From Catalinimonas niigatensis (GTDB taxonomy: Bacteria; Bacteroidota; Bacteroidia; Cytophagales; Cyclobacteriaceae), in the NCBI RefSeq assembly GCF_030506285.1, contig NZ_CP119422.1, positions 682,001 through 746,000 on the forward strand: DNA of 64,000 nucleotides, given 5' to 3'. Below the pieces are notes generated by a model that worked only from the letters and a program-made list of their open reading frames with translations, was not told the origin of the DNA and did no database searches. This document shows, piece after piece, positions 62,564 to 64,000 of the stretch (within the stretch, counting starts at the first letter, position 1; each line of letters starts with the position of its first letter). The translations under genes and the position numbers were made by a program.

Positions 62564-64000
62564 TTAATTTCTTTGAACCTGCTGTTGGAAGTACGCTATA
62601 AAATCATCAAAAGCAAAACTACCCAGATCTCCCTCACCATGTTTTCGAGCTGAAACCGCCTGTTCTTCCTGTTCTTTCTCTCCAACAATCAGCATGTAAG
62701 GTATTTTATTTACTTCAGCATCTCGTATTTTTCTACCGATTTTCTCATCTCTGTGATCAATTGAGCCTCTTATATCGTACTCAGCCATCTTTTGAAGTAC
62801 CTGATCTGCATATTCAGCATATTTTTCAGATATAGGCAGTATAGCAACTTGTTCTGGAGCCAGCCATAATGGAAGATTACCACCAGTATGCTCCAGCAAA
62901 ATCGCTACAAAACGTTCCATAGATCCAAATGGGGCACGATGAATCATCACAGGACGATGTTTTTGATTATCGGCACCTATGTAAGTCAGTTCAAAGCGCT
63001 CGGGCAAGGTGTAATCCACCTGTATTGTACCCAATTGCCATTGCCTTCCTAACGCATCTTTTACCATAAAATCCAGCTTTGGACCATAAAAAGCCGCTTC
63101 ACCGTATTCTGTCACTGTTTTTAAACCTTTTTCTTCTGCTGCTTCAATAATTGCCTGCTCTGAAATCTGCCAGTTTTCGTCACTTCCTATATACTTGGAA
63201 TGGTCTTCCTGATCACGAAGTGAGATCTGAGCGGTAAAATTTTCAAATCCTAACGAATCAAATACATATATTACTAGTTCTATCACCTTTTTGAACTCAT
63301 CCTTTACCTGATCCGGACGACAGAAAATATGTGCGTCATCCTGGGTAAAACCTCTTACACGTGTCAAACCATGTAATTCACCACTTTGCTCGTAACGATA
63401 CACAGTACCAAACTCAGCATAGCGTATGGGTAACTCTTTATACGAATGCGGCTTGCTCTTGTAGATTTCACAATGGTGAGGACAGTTCATCGGCTTGAGC
63501 AAGAACTCTTCATCCTCGTGGGGAGTATGTATAGGCTGAAAAGAATCTTTACCATACTTTTCATAATGACCGGAAGTAACGTAGAGTTGCTTCTGTCCTA
63601 TGTGCGGCGTAATCACCTGCTCATAGCCTGCTTTACGCTGGGCTTTTTTCAGAAAATTTTCCAGACGCTCGCGCAATAGTACGCCTTTGGGCAACCATAA
63701 AGGTAAACCCGCTCCTACTTTCTCAGAGAAAGTAAACAGTTCCAGTTCTTTGCCCAGCTTACGGTGGTCTCTTTTTTTGGCTTCTTCCAGCAGCTCCAGA
63801 TACTCTTTCAGTTCTTTTTGCTTGGGAAAAGTGATGCCGTAAATACGAGTCAACTGCTTATTCTTTTCATCTCCTCTCCAATAAGCTCCGGCAACATTCA
63901 GCAGTTTAACAGCTTTGATAAATCCGGTATTGGGTATATGAGGCCCACGGCAAAGGTCAGTAAAATTTCCCTGCTTATAGAAAGTGATGGTTCCGTCTTG
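62564..64000 (-). CDS. thrS: Threonine--tRNA ligase (C-terminal part, runs off window)
   Basis: The last 478 codons of a class II ThrRS, entering from the right edge (translation at the edge: [20 protein letters not shown]). The catalytic domain shows the zinc-site Cys in [14 protein letters not shown], motif 2 at [20 protein letters not shown], and motif 3 with [18 protein letters not shown]. The C-terminal anticodon-binding domain starts near [15 protein letters not shown]. The frame is open across 64000 with no start in the window. It is the first gene of the thrS-infC-rpmI-rplT operon. Confidence 0.97.
   Translation of the reverse strand, partial: QDGTITFYKQGNFTDLCRGPHIPNTGFIKAVKLLNVAGAYWRGDEKNKQLTRIYGITFPKQKELKEYLELLEEAKKRDHRKLGKELELFTFSEKVGAGLPLWLPKGVLLRERLENFLKKAQRKAGYEQVITPHIGQKQLYVTSGHYEKYGKDSFQPIHTPHEDEEFLLKPMNCPHHCEIYKSKPHSYKELPIRYAEFGTVYRYEQSGELHGLTRVRGFTQDDAHIFCRPDQVKDEFKKVIELVIYVFDSLGFENFTAQISLRDQEDHSKYIGSDENWQISEQAIIEAAEEKGLKTVTEYGEAAFYGPKLDFMVKDALGRQWQLGTIQVDYTLPERFELTYIGADNQKHRPVMIHRAPFGSMERFVAILLEHTGGNLPLWLAPEQVAILPISEKYAEYADQVLQKMAEYDIRGSIDHRDEKIGRKIRDAEVNKIPYMLIVGEKEQEEQAVSARKHGEGDLGSFAFDDFIAYFQQQVQRN

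Overview
The window is a chromosomal segment from a member of the Bacteroidota, most likely a marine or environmental Cytophagales-type bacterium. Evidence for this: most start codons lack a Shine-Dalgarno sequence; three promoters match the Bacteroidota pattern (TTG, 19-20 nt, TAnnTTTG); and the gene content is typical of the phylum (DUF349 protein, Lacal_2735-type small protein, twin-arginine Gfo/Idh and hydroxypyruvate-isomerase-like proteins, ISAon1-type IS, EtfBA next to a DUF151 nuclease). The segment is mostly housekeeping sequence with three decayed mobile elements.

Layout. 1-4147 (minus): the end of a spoVR / yeaH (DUF444) / prkA stress module. 4474-12444: SDR, apt, a DUF7832-like protein, AgcS symporter, TlpA thioredoxin, M1 aminopeptidase, a two-domain membrane kinase-like protein (phytol-kinase-like plus DUF92) and a lipoprotein. 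12493-20698: isomerase-like protein, an IS200-like relic, a subtilase, a DPP-IV-type peptidase, a membrane-anchored protein, a sodium:solute symporter and a 61-residue small protein with its own terminator. 20803-28614: YihY, Lacal_2735-type protein, TPR protein, CvfB, DUF2147, PdeM, a secreted protein, a cupin, a holin-like pair and a PIG-L deacetylase. 28856-40906: cinA, DUF4197 lipoprotein, TPR, etfB-etfA-DUF151, CNT nucleoside transporter, YaeQ-like protein, tyrS, GNAT, acyltransferase, collagen-like lipoprotein, patatin and accA. 41106-43156: tRNA-Asp, a decayed ISAon1-type element with 20-bp terminal inverted repeats abutting a truncated IS200 tnpA, and tRNA-Thr. 43215-56113: DUF349, YqgE, TM2, Gfo/Idh, DUF445, AddA-like helicase, GH5, CPA1 antiporter and a small protein. 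56206-57033: tRNA-Arg and an IS3 relic. 57034-61058: GH3-dxr-rseP. 61122-64000: the conserved thrS-infC-rpmI-rplT translation operon.

Functional themes. The translation block (thrS, infC, rpmI, rplT, tyrS, three tRNAs) and envelope/isoprenoid block (dxr, rseP, GH3) are core. EtfBA feeds electrons to the quinone pool. The peptidases, symporters, GH5 and nucleoside transporter fit a heterotrophic scavenger. Genes are often packed tail to tail with overlapping stop codons. I did not find a clear multi-gene undescribed defence or biosynthetic system. The points most worth a second look are the infC start at an AUU codon behind a strong Shine-Dalgarno, the two-domain kinase-like fusion, the AddA homologue whose nuclease motif looks inactivated, the nested IS junction next to tRNA-Asp, and the terminated 61-residue ORF.
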